Shown: one piece after another, positions 13,801-25,215 of the stretch | Position numbering within the stretch: position 1 is the stretch's first letter | Layout of the letters: each line of letters opens with the position of its first letter | Origin: Chrysoperla carnea | Lineage: Eukaryota; Arthropoda; Insecta; Neuroptera; Chrysopidae | Direction of reading: 5' to 3' | DNA length: 64,000 bases | Assembly: GCF_905475395.1 (NCBI RefSeq) | Contig: NC_058341.1 | Span: forward strand, 59,899,501-59,963,500 | Notes under the pieces: model-generated | What the model saw: only the letters and a program-made list of their open reading frames with translations | Database searches by the model: none | Told to the model about the DNA's origin: nothing | Position numbers and translations under genes: made by a program

Positions 13801-16800
13801 CCAAGTAATTTACATTATTATCAACCAATGTTCACTTTAATTGGTGGTGGTATTAAAACGTTTGACAAGTCTCATAGGCAGACCAAAAATATTATACCAA
13901 AAAAAGTGAAATGGATTCAAGATTCTGTTACACAATTCAAACCTAATGATTCAATGGTTATCACAAGCGAAGGTGATAAAATTTCTTATGATTATATGTT
14001 AGTAGCAATGGGTTTAGTATTAAATTACAATCAAGTAAGTATTAATGCTAGGCGAATGAATAATGCCCCTTCATTTATCTTTTTTTCCATATCATGCTAC
14101 TCATATAAGAATTATTGAGACTTTGCGCAAAGCATGCGACAGACCAAACTGTGTATAACCATAGCTAGGCCGTTCAACTGTACTCGCCTAAAACTCACTA
14201 AAGCACAGTTGAAAATATAGTGAGATTCTTGACAGAATACTGTCGATTAAAATACCACCTTCATAACATGGGAATTTCTGATTATTTCACTTATAGGGCC
14301 TACAGGTAGGACAATGAAATCTCCATACATGTTATTTGCACCTGCAAAACCAGCAGGACGTCAGGTTTAGTATGTATGGATCCGAAACCTTAAAATAGCA
14401 CGTCTTACCGGTGACTATGTTTATAATTTGAACCCTTCTATCCGAGTATTTAGAATTTTATGCTTATGGAAATTTTTTATCTGCAAAGTATCTCATTAAT
14501 TCTTGAACTACTTTTTAGTATTTAGATGAAACTTTTAAGAGTGATGTTACGGATATCACTTAAAGTGCCTAGGGGATTTCAAATAGAAAAATTAAGGTTC
14601 ATACACTTAATATTTTCCCTAGAGTTTAAGTTCTTATCTTTTATTTATAGATTAAAGGTTGCGAAGAAGCATTAGCATGTGCTCCTGATTCAGGTGTTTG
14701 TTCAATTTATAGTCCAAAATATGTGAGTCAAGTATTACCAACACTTGAAAATTTCAAATCAGGAAATGCATTATTTACCTTCCCCCATAGTCCTGTGAAA
14801 TGTCCTGGTGCACCACAAAAAATATGTTATCTAGCTGAACATTTATTCAGAAAAGTAAGTTTAAATAACTAATAACGTATTCGGTTTTAACTAGATGCTT
14901 GCCAATGACAAGATCGATGGTTTCCGAACACTTACGATATCATTGTAAAACACTTACAATATCATTGTTTTTCCGTGCAATTCTATAAGTCATGATTCAT
15001 ACATAATATCTTTAGTAGCTTTTGCTATATGATGTTAACACATTATATCAAAACATAAATTAGCTCTCCTACGCCAGCGACATAAAGTACAGAAATCGCA
15101 TTTAAAACATGCCAAATTAGGCACTTTTTAGGTGTTAATTAGATACCCAAGTCAGAAATTAGGTACTCTGTAACTTACACCGCAACTCAATACTCATAGT
15201 TGCGTTGATAGCATTATGTGATGATAGCAACACAATGAAAGCAATACTGAAATAGTGAATGTTAAGTAAACACGATTAGGTACTTATTAAGTGCAAAACG
15301 GTCAAGTTGCCACTTTGAGGGGTCAGCCATAGCAATGAGATGCTTGCGAAGTAAGACAAGAGTGTGCAGGTGATGAGTACTTCACTTCAGCTAACTTTGG
15401 CGAGTATACTGTATGGATGGGGGGTTATTCACAAACATATCGGTAGAATGGAGGCACAGATAAATGAGTCACAATCTAAGCACGGTATACTACTGAGTAA
15501 TTTTGCCCTGTTAGATAATACAGAATGATCGTGAGTATTTCGGAAACCTCGACCTTGTGCTTAAACGTACAGCACAATCCGAATACGTGTTAAATAAATT
15601 ATGAGAAATATTGTTAAATACTAATTGTTTCTAGCGAAATGTTCGAGATAAAGCAAATATTTCATATATAACAGCGTTACCAGTTATATTTGGTGTCAAA
15701 GAATATGCTAAATCATTGGTTAAAGTGGCAGCAAAAAAGAAAATCAATGTTAAGTACAGCACACATTTGGTTGAAATTTTCCCAGATAAAAAGGAAGCTG
15801 TATTTCAAAATTTAAATGATAAAAGTTGTACGACCGAAAAGGTAATAATTTCTAATATTATTAAAATTTAATATTTTCTTTAGCATTTCATTTAAAAAAG
15901 TTGATTATGATTATCATTTCTTTCGGCTGTATAAACTATTTTATTTAAAAAAATATATATTGCTTAAGTTAGGTTATAGGTTTAGGAATTTAGTCTTCCA
16001 TTCAGTTTATTTTCAATTGGCCATTTGTAGGTCTTACACCTTTTCAGTTCTAGAGTTTAATACTATGATTTTCGCGGGCCTTTAATATATACCTACTTCT
16101 TTTCTGGTCCTTTGATGATATTTATAGCCACATTAAAAGAATCATTCTCTTTTAATAATTATAATATAATTCCTTCTCTTGTAAGCTCATTACATTACAG
16201 ACATTAGTCGGCCCTAGTGGCTCAGTTGGTTGGAGCGTAACCAATTCCGTACGCTTGTATGCCTAAAATTAATTAAATTAATAATTGAGATAGGCTGGTT
16301 TCAGGAAGGAGGTGTTCTCATCCTCTGAAAACTAATACTTACTTCTAGTCGTAGCCGTGCGGCGAATACGCATGCATTGTATACACATAACATTTTACAT
16401 TTGTATTTATATGTTATATTATGGGCATTTCTTTTAACATTAACGGTTAGCTGAGCGGGTTAAAGCATGAGTATATATTTTGTTGTTTTAGTGATTACTT
16501 AATTCGAATTTAGTGATTACTTAGTAGCAGTCACAATTTTTGTCAGTCCGTCTATGCCTAAACTGTGCGGTTTGCAGAAAAATGTTTCGAAAAAAACTTT
16601 CTAATTTAAAGTGTTAATCTATCGATTACCACTTATGGAGTAAAGTAAGCTTTTCATTGAGCTTGAAAACCTAGATCAAGTTTAATACCTGCGTAAAATG
16701 TGCACCTACATATCCTACATTTTTTTCTTGAAGCATTTTTATCGATAAAACTAATTCTTCGAGTTTCGAGCATATTTCAACTTAAAAAAGATACCATGTA

Positions 16801-17379
16801 TACCTTATTAAAACGTTGACAAACCTGGTTTTTTGTAGATTATTTGGTTTATATTTTTGTATAATTGTTTGTTTGCTTTTTCAGTATTCGGTACTACATG
16901 TAACTCCGCCACAAAGTACACCGCCAGAGTTAAAAGCAGCAACACATCTAACGAACGAAGCTGGATTTTTAGATGTAAAAAAACACAATTTACAACACGT
17001 TAAATATCCCAACATATTTGGTATCGGTGATTGTACAAATTCACCAAATTCAAAGACTGTAGCGGCAGTAGCTGCCCAAAGTCAAGTTGTTTATAAGCAT
17101 TTAAAAGCATTAATGGATGGTAAAGTTGAAAAACAATCAAAATACGACGGATATGCATCATGTCCATTACTTACTGGCTATGGAACCTGTATTTTAGCTG
17201 AATTTGATTATAATCTAGAACGAAAGGAAACATTCCCCATAGATCAACGAAAAGAAAGTTGGCTTATGTATCAATTGAAAAAAGAAGCTATGCCACCATT
17301 ATATTGGCATCTCATGTTAAACGGCTACTGGAATGGTCCTGAATTTTATCGAAAAATGTTACATTTGGGGATGGTGTAA
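4804..17379 (+). CDS. SQOR: Sulfide:quinone oxidoreductase, mitochondrial
   Basis: The enzyme oxidises sulfide at the inner mitochondrial membrane and passes electrons to ubiquinone. Exons: 4804-4892, 13704-14034, 14651-14854, 15635-15841, 16885-17379, all GT-AG and in phase, giving 441 aa (human SQOR about 450). Exon 1 encodes a basic, Asn/Ser-rich presequence (MFAVKHFVRVNLN...) expected of a mitochondrial transit peptide, and so supports this ATG. Exon 2 carries the FAD-binding LLIVGGGSGGMSMGAKF (about residues 33-49). The two redox cysteines of the family are present in PVKCPGAPQK (C191) and YASCPLLTGYG (C370). FGIGDCTNSPNSKT and the final LYWHLMLNGYW segment are also typical. AATAAA follows at about 17422. 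Intron 1 is 8.8 kb; introns 2-4 contain a LINE fragment, a MITE and a SINE head. No frameshift or stop: it looks functional. Confidence 0.96.
5240..5818 (+). repeat. Dispersed ~600 bp repeat, near full copy
   Basis: Starts 'tttttataccatgcatatatg' and ends 'tatacatggtatttt...caattgtttgttttcacttg'. The ends share the inverted pair ataccatg / catggtat. The internal landmarks 'gtctgtctgtctgtcgtctg', 'ttatagcgtgaccaggacataaaaagtgaggtcaag' (two halves) and 'gtttacccgtgag' occur in all copies. No coding capacity. Confidence 0.85.
7498..8133 (+). repeat. Dispersed ~600 bp repeat, diverged copy
   Basis: Same order of landmarks as at 5240-5818: 'ttttataccctgtatatatg', 'aaggtatactaaacttagtc', 'gtctgtctgtccgtcc', 'gtaaaaagtgaggttgag', 'cgtaaacatcac', and an end near 'aactcagccaatcggg'. 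More diverged than the copies at 5240 and 17923. Confidence 0.8.
8530..8765 (-). mobile_element. tRNA-derived SINE
   Basis: Read on the minus strand it begins near 'aaccaattccgtccgcgg', carries a clear pol III box B (ggttcgattcc, plus positions about 8712-8725), continues with 'gaaattatcagcggaaaggtgg', and ends in a short (aacct)n tail at about 8536-8556. The same 'accaattccgt' head follows a box A at 16203-16240. The tail resembles TTAGG telomere repeats but is only about three units. Confidence 0.7.
9700..10060 (+). mobile_element. RTE-like LINE 3' tail
   Basis: Starts 'aatatctgggtgaccgagct', contains 'actacgatatacaccaatag' and 'atgtcaggaagag', and ends 'atgaaaatcgttggagccatt' followed by a short AT microsatellite. 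The same blocks, in the same order, occur at 61021-61412 and partly inverted near 26340-26420. Confidence 0.65.
10310..10890 (+). repeat. Three diverged ~190 bp tandem units
   Basis: Each unit carries 'gaccaaaaccacaagataat'-like, 'atgcttatttcttgaaaacg'-like and 'tgtcaggagtcaaaa'-like blocks in the same order, at about 10376/10440/10490, 10550/10640/10690 and 10753/10810/10855. The units differ at many positions, so it is an old minisatellite. Confidence 0.7.
11490..11796. mobile_element. Foldback element, ~110 bp arms
   Basis: The left arm (ggaccgtttttgaaatag, agggcgcagaag, aatatttataaatataaagt) recurs as its reverse complement in the right arm, which ends at 11796 (ctatttcaaaaacggttc). The centre is a short AT-rich loop. 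No coding capacity. Confidence 0.8.
13035..13235 (+). repeat. Direct repeat, two ~85 bp units
   Basis: Blocks 'ttccggtcaccattttgaat' (about 13042) and 'ttccggccgccatatttaat' (about 13149) head two units that both continue with 'ttttcacatttttt' and 'atttggatt...tgacctcaaa'. No coding role seen. Confidence 0.6.
14115..14400 (+). mobile_element. LINE 3' remnant in SQOR intron 2
   Basis: Same ORF2 tail as 1-385: 'gcgacagaccaaactgtgta', 'aaactcactaaagcacagtt', 'gaatactgtcgatta' and 'accttcataacatggga' correspond block for block. Stops break it. It sits 80 bp downstream of SQOR exon 2. Confidence 0.7.
14873..15592. mobile_element. MITE in SQOR intron 3, imperfect TIRs
   Basis: The left end 'taacgtattcgg...tcgatggtttccgaa...' mirrors the right end '...ttcggaaacctcgaccttg...ccgaatacgtgtta'. 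About 720 bp, non-coding, starting just 18 bp after the exon 3 donor. Confidence 0.7.
16203..16330 (+). mobile_element. tRNA-like SINE head
   Basis: The segment 'ggccctagtggctcagttgg' is a good pol III box A in a tRNA-like context, followed by 'gcgtaaccaattccgt' as in the SINE at 8530-8765. No box B or cloverleaf partner arm follows, so it is not a tRNA gene. A second box-A-like string ('gttagctgagcgggtt') lies at about 16445. Confidence 0.55.
16575..16795 (+). repeat. Dispersed repeat shared with 34535-34745
   Basis: Shares 'aactttctaatttaaagt', 'agcttttcatt', 'ttttttcttgaagcattttt' and 'cgataaaactaattcttcgag' in order with the sequence at 34535-34745. It lies in SQOR intron 4. Confidence 0.6.
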
Positions 17380-17922
17380 AAAGCGACAAAAACCATAAAA
17401 ATTTTAAATTTAAAATATTTAATAATAAAGATAATTTTTTTTGTTAGTTCGATTCCAATTTTTCAGTTTATTTCAAATGGAAATTATATTTCATTATCTT
17501 TAAAAATTGAAAAAATTCATGGCAATAAATCCACTATTAGCGAAAAGTTTAGAATCAAGAAAAAATATCATAGTTTCTGTTTGGTGATTTATTTCTATAA
17601 ATGACAATTTCCCGATGCTATATTTACCATTTTTAAAGAGAAAATGTTGTTAAATTTATTCCTGGAGTGTATGTCCTTCTTTAATTGTTTCTAAACTTAA
17701 CGATGCTAATGGTAATACGATATCATGTTCGGTGTGGAAAAAATTATTTTTTAATTAATTCTTTTACTATAAAATGGTGCAATATTTTAAACTATCTATT
17801 TTGTAGTTTAGATATAATATGTTTACAATAAAAATGTGTAATTCGTTGTTTTTAATTTTTAATTTTTTAATTATTACAATAAAAAATCTGTTTTTTAATA
17901 GCCCAAATAAATGTCGCACGAT

Positions 17923-18560
17923 GTTTTTATACCATGTACATATGAAATATACATAGTATATTAAGTTTCGTCCCAAGTTTGTAACGCTTAAAAATATTGA
18001 TGCTAGGAACAAAATTTTGGTATAGGTGTTCATAGAATCACCTAATTAGTCCATTTCCGGTTGTCCGTCCGTCTGTGGACACGATAACTCAAAAACGAAA
18101 AAAGATATCGATCTGAAATTTTTACAGCGTACTCAGGACGTAAAAAGTGAGGTCAAGTTCGTAAATGAGCATCATAGGTCAATTGGGTCTTGGGTCCGTA
18201 AGACCCATCTTGTAAACCGTTAGAGATAGAACAAAAGTTTAAATGTAAAAAATGTTGCTTATAAAAAAATAAAAAACTTTTGTTTGAAACATTTTTTTGT
18301 AAACATCAATGTTTACCCACGAGGGCGTTAATTAGGTGCAAATTTTATAGTATGTATTAATATAGGAATATCAAAGTGAATATCTTTTGTTATTTACGTG
18401 ACGTCAAATAAACACGATTGCGCAGCAACACTTGCGCATTATGTGAGAATATCAGTTAAATATGTCAGATATGTATGTATGTGAAATGTGACAGAGTTAT
18501 CAACACTGCCTATACATGGTATTTCAACAATTAACTCAGTCAATTGTTTGTTTTCACTTG
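17923..18560 (+). repeat. Dispersed ~600 bp repeat, near full copy
   Basis: Starts 'tttttataccatgtacatatg', ends '...ctatacatggtatttcaaca...ttgttttcacttg'. Landmarks match 5240-5818 throughout, including 'gtccgtccgtctgtggacac' and 'tagagatagaacaaaagttt'. This and 5240-5818 are the least damaged copies. Confidence 0.85.
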
Positions 18561-19639
18561 TTTTTATTAGATTGGATACAGTGACGGATCCACCCATATG
18601 CATTATATAAGTTAACTAATGATTTAATAAAATTAAAAAAAAAAAAAAACAAACAAACAAACAATGAATCGTTTTAAATAGTTATTCTATTGTCCTTAAT
18701 TTTATACTAAACCCAAATCTAGTAATTTTTGGAGGGAACATTTATAATAACAATTCAGTAAACACAATATTTTAATATTAATAAAATTGTTTGCTTGAAA
18801 ATATAGTATTGGTATGCCACATGGTACAACTTTGGGTCCATGATTTTTCTATTTATATATTGATGGCTTATAAGTAAGTGATCTACTGGATACCCATAAC
18901 CAGATCCGTGGATATTTGGCATAAATAAAAGATCTGCATCCGCTTCTTTTATAGCGCATTCTGTCTATTGTACATTTTTTGTACTGGCGACGCCCATGAA
19001 TATAAGTTAATATATTAAATAACTTCCTTGTGATTGAATTGAAGTACAATGTACAACACAATATATCTGAACAGGTACTTAAAACAGTTTGACTATTTGA
19101 GTACTAAACATAACAAGCTGATACTTTTTTTAACTCGGTGTAGAGTGATTACAAAAATATGTTTAACTACTTCCTACATAGTTGATTGCTTACTTGATTT
19201 CATGATTGGTAATGATTTATAGTCCTTTCTGTTGTTCTTCCTTTGCTGCGAATCCTATTTCTCCTCTCGATCTTCGAACAACTCGATAATACATTCCTCT
19301 CCATCTATATTCTTTACATCCTCCTGACTGTTTGGGCATTCAACTAAGCTTTGTTAAGCCTGATTCTGAAATTGAGTATAATTGAAGTAGAGTGGTCAAT
19401 AGGGACTCAAATTTCGAGAGGACATTTTCCATTTAAATGCTTTCACCATAGATAGATAGAAATTTACTTATGGTATTTGTTTTTGCGGAAAACTACCGTC
19501 AGTCAAGCACAGAATGTTTGGACCCGAAAAATTTATACAGATGAATTCCTTATTCCAAAAGATAGGTTGCTTTTAAGAAGGGAATAAAGGATTGTAAATT
19601 TGGGTACAAGTGGCTCCCCCTTTCTATTTATTATTATCA

Positions 19640-19920
19640 TTATCTGTACATATAAAATGCTTTGTCATGAATGACTGACTGACTGGCGGATCAACGCACA
19701 GCGTAAATCGCTGATCGTAGGGACCTGAAACTTGAAGGGTGTGTTCTTTGTATAACGTAGGCATCCGATAAGAGAGAGTTTTCTCAAATTATATTCAGCA
19801 CCAAATAATTAAATTCATAAAATTGTGAACAAAAGGGAGGATAAGTGAGGGTTATAACGCAGAAATCTTTGTTTTTAAAGTTGAAATTGCGAAGCGAAGC
19901 GGCGGGTATCTGCTAGTTGT
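19640..19920 (+). mobile_element. RTE-like relic
   Basis: Has 'tgactgactgactggcggat', 'gcgtaaatcgctgatcgtag', 'tgaaacttgaagggtgtg' and the terminal 'gcgaagcggcgggtatctgc' and 'tagt' expected of degenerate RTE-type or similar elements widespread in insects. Non-coding. Confidence 0.5.
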
Positions 19921-20669
19921 CAATAAAATTATCACGAAAACAATACTTTAATTGTCCAATTTTTTATGTTGATAAGAAATTTTCTTTGAATAGAAAGTCT
20001 CAAAATTTTGTTGAATATTTCATGTGAAAATTATTTTAAAATGTTGTTATGCAAGTTTTTATCTCCTATACTTTGCGATATGAAAATAATTCATTTATGA
20101 ATTAGTTTTCTGGAAAAAAGATTTCCATAATAGAAATTATTGGTAATAAATCACCGTCGACAATATTTTTATAGAGGGAATTTTTTTTAAAATCAACGAA
20201 TAATTATTGATAATAGCACTTAAAATTATCAGCGCGGATACAACACTTAAAACTAAATTTTTATTGTCATTTAATTTGGATTATTAAATGATTACACTGA
20301 TATCATTGTCTTCATAGTATTTTATCAGCTATTTCCTTTTTTACAACTAAATCGAAATTCATTCAAAAATTTGAATTTGAGTGAACTACGATTTGCAATC
20401 AATTTTTTATATTTTTTTCTATTAATACAAAACAAACGTTTTCACTACGTAATTATTACGGACGTTAGTATTATTTTCAAGGAAACGTAAGTGATTTCAA
20501 GTTCACTCGCATCGCCGTTTTCGTTTATTTTCAACAAGCTCAATTAATAGGTTGAAGGGTTTACAAGAATATTTACTCGAAAAAATGTGTGAGAAAGTTT
20601 TGTTTTGACATAAACTGGAACTGAAATACCGAATCAGACCTAAACACCTCGAAAAGATTGAAAATTTTT

Positions 20670-20830
20670 TTTATATAAATAAAAATATGATAATAGAGGA
20701 GCCCACCAGGGGATTTGCGAGTCACTCAGGTAAACAACTGAGGGGTTCCTTGGACCTTCCTTAGTACCTCCACCAAATATTAGCCTTAAATATGGGAGGA
20801 CACTCGTAGGGCAGACGATCAGATTAGTCA
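20670..20830 (+). repeat. Dispersed repeat, inverted copy at 30260-30425
   Basis: Shares 'ccttagtacctccaccaaat', 'gggcagacgatcag' and 'gaggagccca' blocks with the reverse complement of 30260-30425 in the CENPJ intron. Confidence 0.55.
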
Positions 20831-21734
20831 AAGAGAAATTGCGATAGGTGAATTAACTCGAGCGCGTCAGATTAAAATAAGATGAGTTAATTAACATACA
20901 TGCTAAAAAATGTACATTTCAATGTGAATCATTCCGGCACGCCTATGCAATTTTTAAATAGTTATGGCTAGTTCTTTGAGTAGAGAGCGTACGATCGACC
21001 CGTTCCAAGAAATCGTCTCACTCTTTCATGGAGAGAAATAACAGTTCTCATAGTCATAACTGAATTTATCTTTTGTATTTTAGAGAAATTACAAGTGACA
21101 ACAAAATTTGGTTGACTTCTTCATTCATCTGCAAATAATTACGGTAATCTTTAAGCTCTGAACCAAAGACATATATAATAAGGACATGAAACTGTGGCAG
21201 AATTTACGGCACTTATTTGACGTTGCGTACTTTGTACTGCGCTACAAGATAGTCACCTAGTGTATGCCAAAGACTATAGTTCCTATGCTCTTTGGTGTAT
21301 GCCAGACCTTAGGTACAATTAATTACATCAACATCTAAACATCTAAGCGCATCGAATAAAGCTACCTAAAAAGTCTTTATCATATACAAATATTTTAGTT
21401 TTCCAATCTCACTGAAAATGATTAATTTTTAAATAATTTTTATTTAGTCGAAATATTTTAATAACAAATAATCCTTAGATTAATTTTTTCATAGTTAAAA
21501 CAATTTATCTTTAGAGTGGAAATCTTCTGGCAAACCTTGTAGATATAGAAACTTTTACCAAAATTTATGAAAGTTTTCATACATGCACATATTAAATTTT
21601 TTTCTTGTTAATCCTATAAAAAAATTAATTTAGATAGAACATAATCTTATCTGCACTAACATTATTAAAAAGCTAAAAAGCAATCCACGAATCTCAAAAA
21701 AATTAATTTTAAATTGTCATTACGGACGATAACA

Positions 21735-24700
21735 ATGTTTAAATGTTGTTTTAAACAATCTATCGAAAAGAAAACGATAGAAAATCATAGTGATCATGAT
21801 ATGATTCAACGAACATACCGAAATTCTGCAAGTAGTATTATTCGAATATTACTTTTGGGTACCGGTGAATCCGGTAAAAGTACACTAATAAAACAAATAA
21901 AAATTTCATATGTGAGGTTATATACAACTGAGTAAGTGTTTATAATTTGTTTTCTAATAATTTATTAATTTAGTGAATTACTACTAGCAGGCAGGGAATT
22001 CTTACCTACTTTCCTCACTATTATAGTAAATTTAAAAAGAAAATCATTGGTTATCATGGAATTTTTTCGGTTCAACTTTTTTTTTTGAAAATGTACGTTA
22101 TATCAGAGACTATATCAGTAAACTTTACAGATATATTCTCTGGTTATATTCAATATCTCGGAAATGGTTAAGCTTCCAGTATAATTATATTTATGACGTT
22201 ATAATAATTTCATTCAAGATGTGCTGTAAAATTCAGAAAGTATTGACTTTCTAATGTATACCAGGGCAGCTAGATTAAGCTGCTATGGGCGATTGCCCAC
22301 TATATGTTATTGGAAAATAGTTCCTGAACTATAAGCAAAAAATTAGAATAGGAATAAACCCGCAGAGAATTCATCAGCTACTAAACTTGTATTAATAAAC
22401 TCAAAAATTATACTCACACTTCGGTTATCTAGAGAAATTAACAACTTAAATAAAAAATTTCTTATTTATTGGATTAAATTACTTTGAAAGTATTAATTTT
22501 TAACTTTCAAACAGGGAAAAAAAAAGTTTTATTTCCGATATTCGACATACATTACATGAAATTGTTTATGAGATAGCGATTTATATTAAAAGAAATAATT
22601 TATGGAATCAATTGGACGAAAATACATCTCATAGTGTTAATTATTTATTAAACTGGGGAGAATTAGGACCATCAACTTATTTAAAGGTATAAATTTTTAT
22701 TAAATCTAGTGTAATTTAAATGTGGTGCTTAAGCTACTAGAATGCCTTCAGTTTAGTATAGTCCTTCTGACCATAACAAGCGGATACCCGGCCTTTCAAA
22801 ATTTCTTATGCAATACCAGCATGCGTCCAATCTTTGATTACAAATAATTCAGAATTCACACTTCACACTTCACTCTTCACTAGCACTATCGTAGCATGTT
22901 CTCTCCCTATATTGATAACTGGGAATTGCAACTCCGCCAACTGGTGATAATAATTCGTACTAATTAAAACAGAAAGAGTACCAGTTTTGGGTAGTCCCAA
23001 TTTAGACTACCAGATGGCAATACTTGTTCTTACTATTTATCAGATAACTAGGAGTTGCAACCCCGCCAATTGGCGATAATAATTCATACTAAAAGAATAA
23101 GAAATACACCCGTTTAAGTAGTTCCATTTAAACGACCACGGTACTTACCTTTTATCAATGCCTTCATATATTCTCTCATTGGACATTTTTAATCAAATGG
23201 AAAGAAAAATGCCTATTTAATTATTTATAAGAGATTTTTCTCGTTTTGTTCCAGGAGTATTTTGATAATGTTTTCCAATTATGGCAAAATGCTTTCATAC
23301 AATCATCCAAGGATATTTTTTTTAGCTCTGACATAATTGATTGTGGAAATTAGTAAGTAGATTAAATAAATTGATCTGTACTCTAAATACCTACCTATAT
23401 ATACTAACGTTATATTTTTAACTGTAGTCAATTTATAGCTTCTTAGGTCGATTGAAAGATATAAGCAAACCAAATTATGTTCCAAACGATGAAGATATAT
23501 TAAAATGTCGTAAACCAACGAAGGAGATACAAAAAATATCGTTTCGAATGAAATTACCTCGTGCTTATGGAAAGTTGAATCAAGAATTTTGGATGTTTGA
23601 TGTCGGTGGACAACGTAATGAACGGCGAAAATGGATACAGGTAAAAATAATTTTCTTTTCTTAGTTGCGTAAACATTCAATTGTTCCATCACATGGGAAT
23701 TTCGGGATAAAATGTGTAAATTTGGGTCTCTAGCTATCTACACACCAAATTTTATCACAATCCGTTTAGTAGTTTTTACATGAAGAAGTAACATACACAC
23801 AACACAAACACTTTCGCAGTTATAATTCAAATTCAAATTCGTTTATTACACAAGATATATCTTGTGTATTCCATCTTAAAGTTAATTTCTTTATTCTTAA
23901 AATGAGCCAAAACTTTAACGGAACAATGAAATCTTAATGGAAAACCCATTGCGTTGGAATTAATAATGTAAAATTTTAATTATAGATTAACGAAAATTTT
24001 TGTATAATAATTATTAATTTCTTTTAGACTTTTGCTGGAGTACATGCGGTTTTGTTTTTAGTTGCAACAAGTGAATTTAATCAAACTTTGAGAGAGGATA
24101 ATACACAAAATCGATTAAAAGAGTCCTTAACTTTATTTCAAGAAGTTTGGACTAGTAGGTAAGAATTGTATTAATGTGAAATTTTATTTTGATTCTAATG
24201 CAATTATTTTATTTACAGATTTTTACTTTACTCTGGATTCATTTTATTTTTAAATAAACAAGATGTCTTGAGAACAAAAATTGAAAATGATGTACGATTA
24301 GAAGATTATTTTCCAAAATTTAAGGATTGGAAACGTCAAAGGAGTCATTTGAATAATTATGAACAGGCAAAAACTTTTATTAGAGAGGAATTTATGGTAA
24401 TTATTTATTTTTATTTCATATTTTAAAACACGGTTCTGAGCTACCTGCAGATTTTCGTTGATATAAATTGTCTTAGGCCGAGCATTAATTGAGACGCTGT
24501 TTGGTGTGGTGACGTCACAAAATTTTATAAAGATGGAGTTAAAGCTGAAACTGCGTACCGTATTCTCACCAAGCTGCGTTTCATTTGGCGTTCAGCATTA
24601 CTTAATTCATATTAAAAATATGCACTAAACCATTTCTAGTTGTACATCGTAACATTGAACCAAGTCTTTTTAAACGCTATCTCAGACGTGCAAGTAAATT

Positions 24701-25215
24701 GCTCTAGGCCTATATACTATTTCAGGGGTGCCCAACCTGCGTTATGCGAATCACATATTCGGTTCTTTGAAGGATTATTTGTGGCTCTCAATAAATGTAC
24801 CCGAGTTTCCTTTTCATTTTTGAGTTATTATATTTAAAAAAATTATTTTCTGTATTGTACCTAACTTCCATCACTCTCATTATTTTTTAAAAACGCATCT
24901 AAAGATGTAAACTTCAATAATTAATAATTAATTACTTCGTTTTCTTCGTCAAATTATAAAATAAGTTTTATTCACAATTTAAAAATAAAATTGTGTTAAT
25001 TAAATTGAAATTTTTATTTTTAGAATATTACAAAAACATCTCGTGATATAAACATAGCTGGTACTTTAAATCAAAGATTATCTCAACTTCAAATTGTACA
25101 AAAATGTTTTTATCACTACACAACAATTACAGATACAAATCATATTACAAAAATTTTCGAAGAAGTACATAAAACAATTATATTGCAAATGCTAAATCGT
25201 CATACGTTAAATTAA
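21735..25215 (+). CDS. Galphaf: G-protein alpha subunit, Gs/G-alpha-f type
   Basis: GTP-binding alpha subunit of a heterotrimeric G protein, acting at the plasma membrane below 7TM receptors. Exons: 21735-21931, 22515-22686, 23255-23352, 23439-23640, 24028-24158, 24219-24396, 25024-25215; all phases agree; 389 aa. The P-loop GTGESGKST is at about 42-50, switch I Arg180/Thr183 lies in KCRKPTKEI, switch II is DVGGQRNERRKWIQ (210-223, with the catalytic Gln) and the guanine motif is NKQD (279-282). The final G5 box reads TTIT instead of TCAT/TCAV. The helical domain is present. The N-terminus MFKCCFK has no Gly2, so palmitoylation of the cysteines is more likely than myristoylation. ERRKWIQ, EDN..NRL and NKQD place it with Gs, and the divergence suggests the insect G-alpha-f (Drosophila Galpha73B) lineage. 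AATAAA at about 25910. A divergent Gs is the alternative. Confidence 0.9.
22915..23150 (+). repeat. Direct repeat, two ~130 bp units
   Basis: In G-alpha intron 2. Units headed 'gataactgggaattgcaact' and 'gataactaggagttgcaacc' both continue with 'ccgccaa.tgg.gataataattc' and 'tagt.cca.ttta.ac.acca'. Tandem dimer, non-coding. Confidence 0.7.
23690..23830 (+). mobile_element. RTE-like 3' end relic
   Basis: Contains 'atgggaatttcgggataaaa', 'caccaaattttatcacaatc', 'cgtttagtagtttttacatg' and 'aacactttcgcagttataat', the ordinary 3' tail of RTE-like LINEs, in G-alpha intron 4. Confidence 0.6.
24725..24815 (+). mobile_element. hAT-type terminal fragment
   Basis: Starts 'caggggtgcccaacctgcg' and contains 'tctttgaaggattatttgtg', 'gctct', the familiar look of hAT-superfamily termini. 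Only one end is recognised. It lies in G-alpha intron 6. Confidence 0.45.

Larger units (their letters stand above)
17380..21734. other. Intergenic SQOR to G-alpha
   Basis: Contains the SQOR poly(A) site (about 17422), a copy of the ~600 bp repeat, an RTE-like relic and a dispersed repeat, listed separately. The remaining DNA (18600-19600, 19930-20640, 20840-21734) is AT-rich, with no ORF that shows family similarity or coding character. Confidence 0.6.

Noticed and set aside
16203-16275. tRNA gene
   Set aside because: Box A is good but no box B or cloverleaf follows; it is a SINE head.
23851-23868. Perfect 18 bp palindrome cacaagatatatcttgtg as an operator
   Set aside because: It lies in an intron next to an RTE relic with nothing to link it to regulation.
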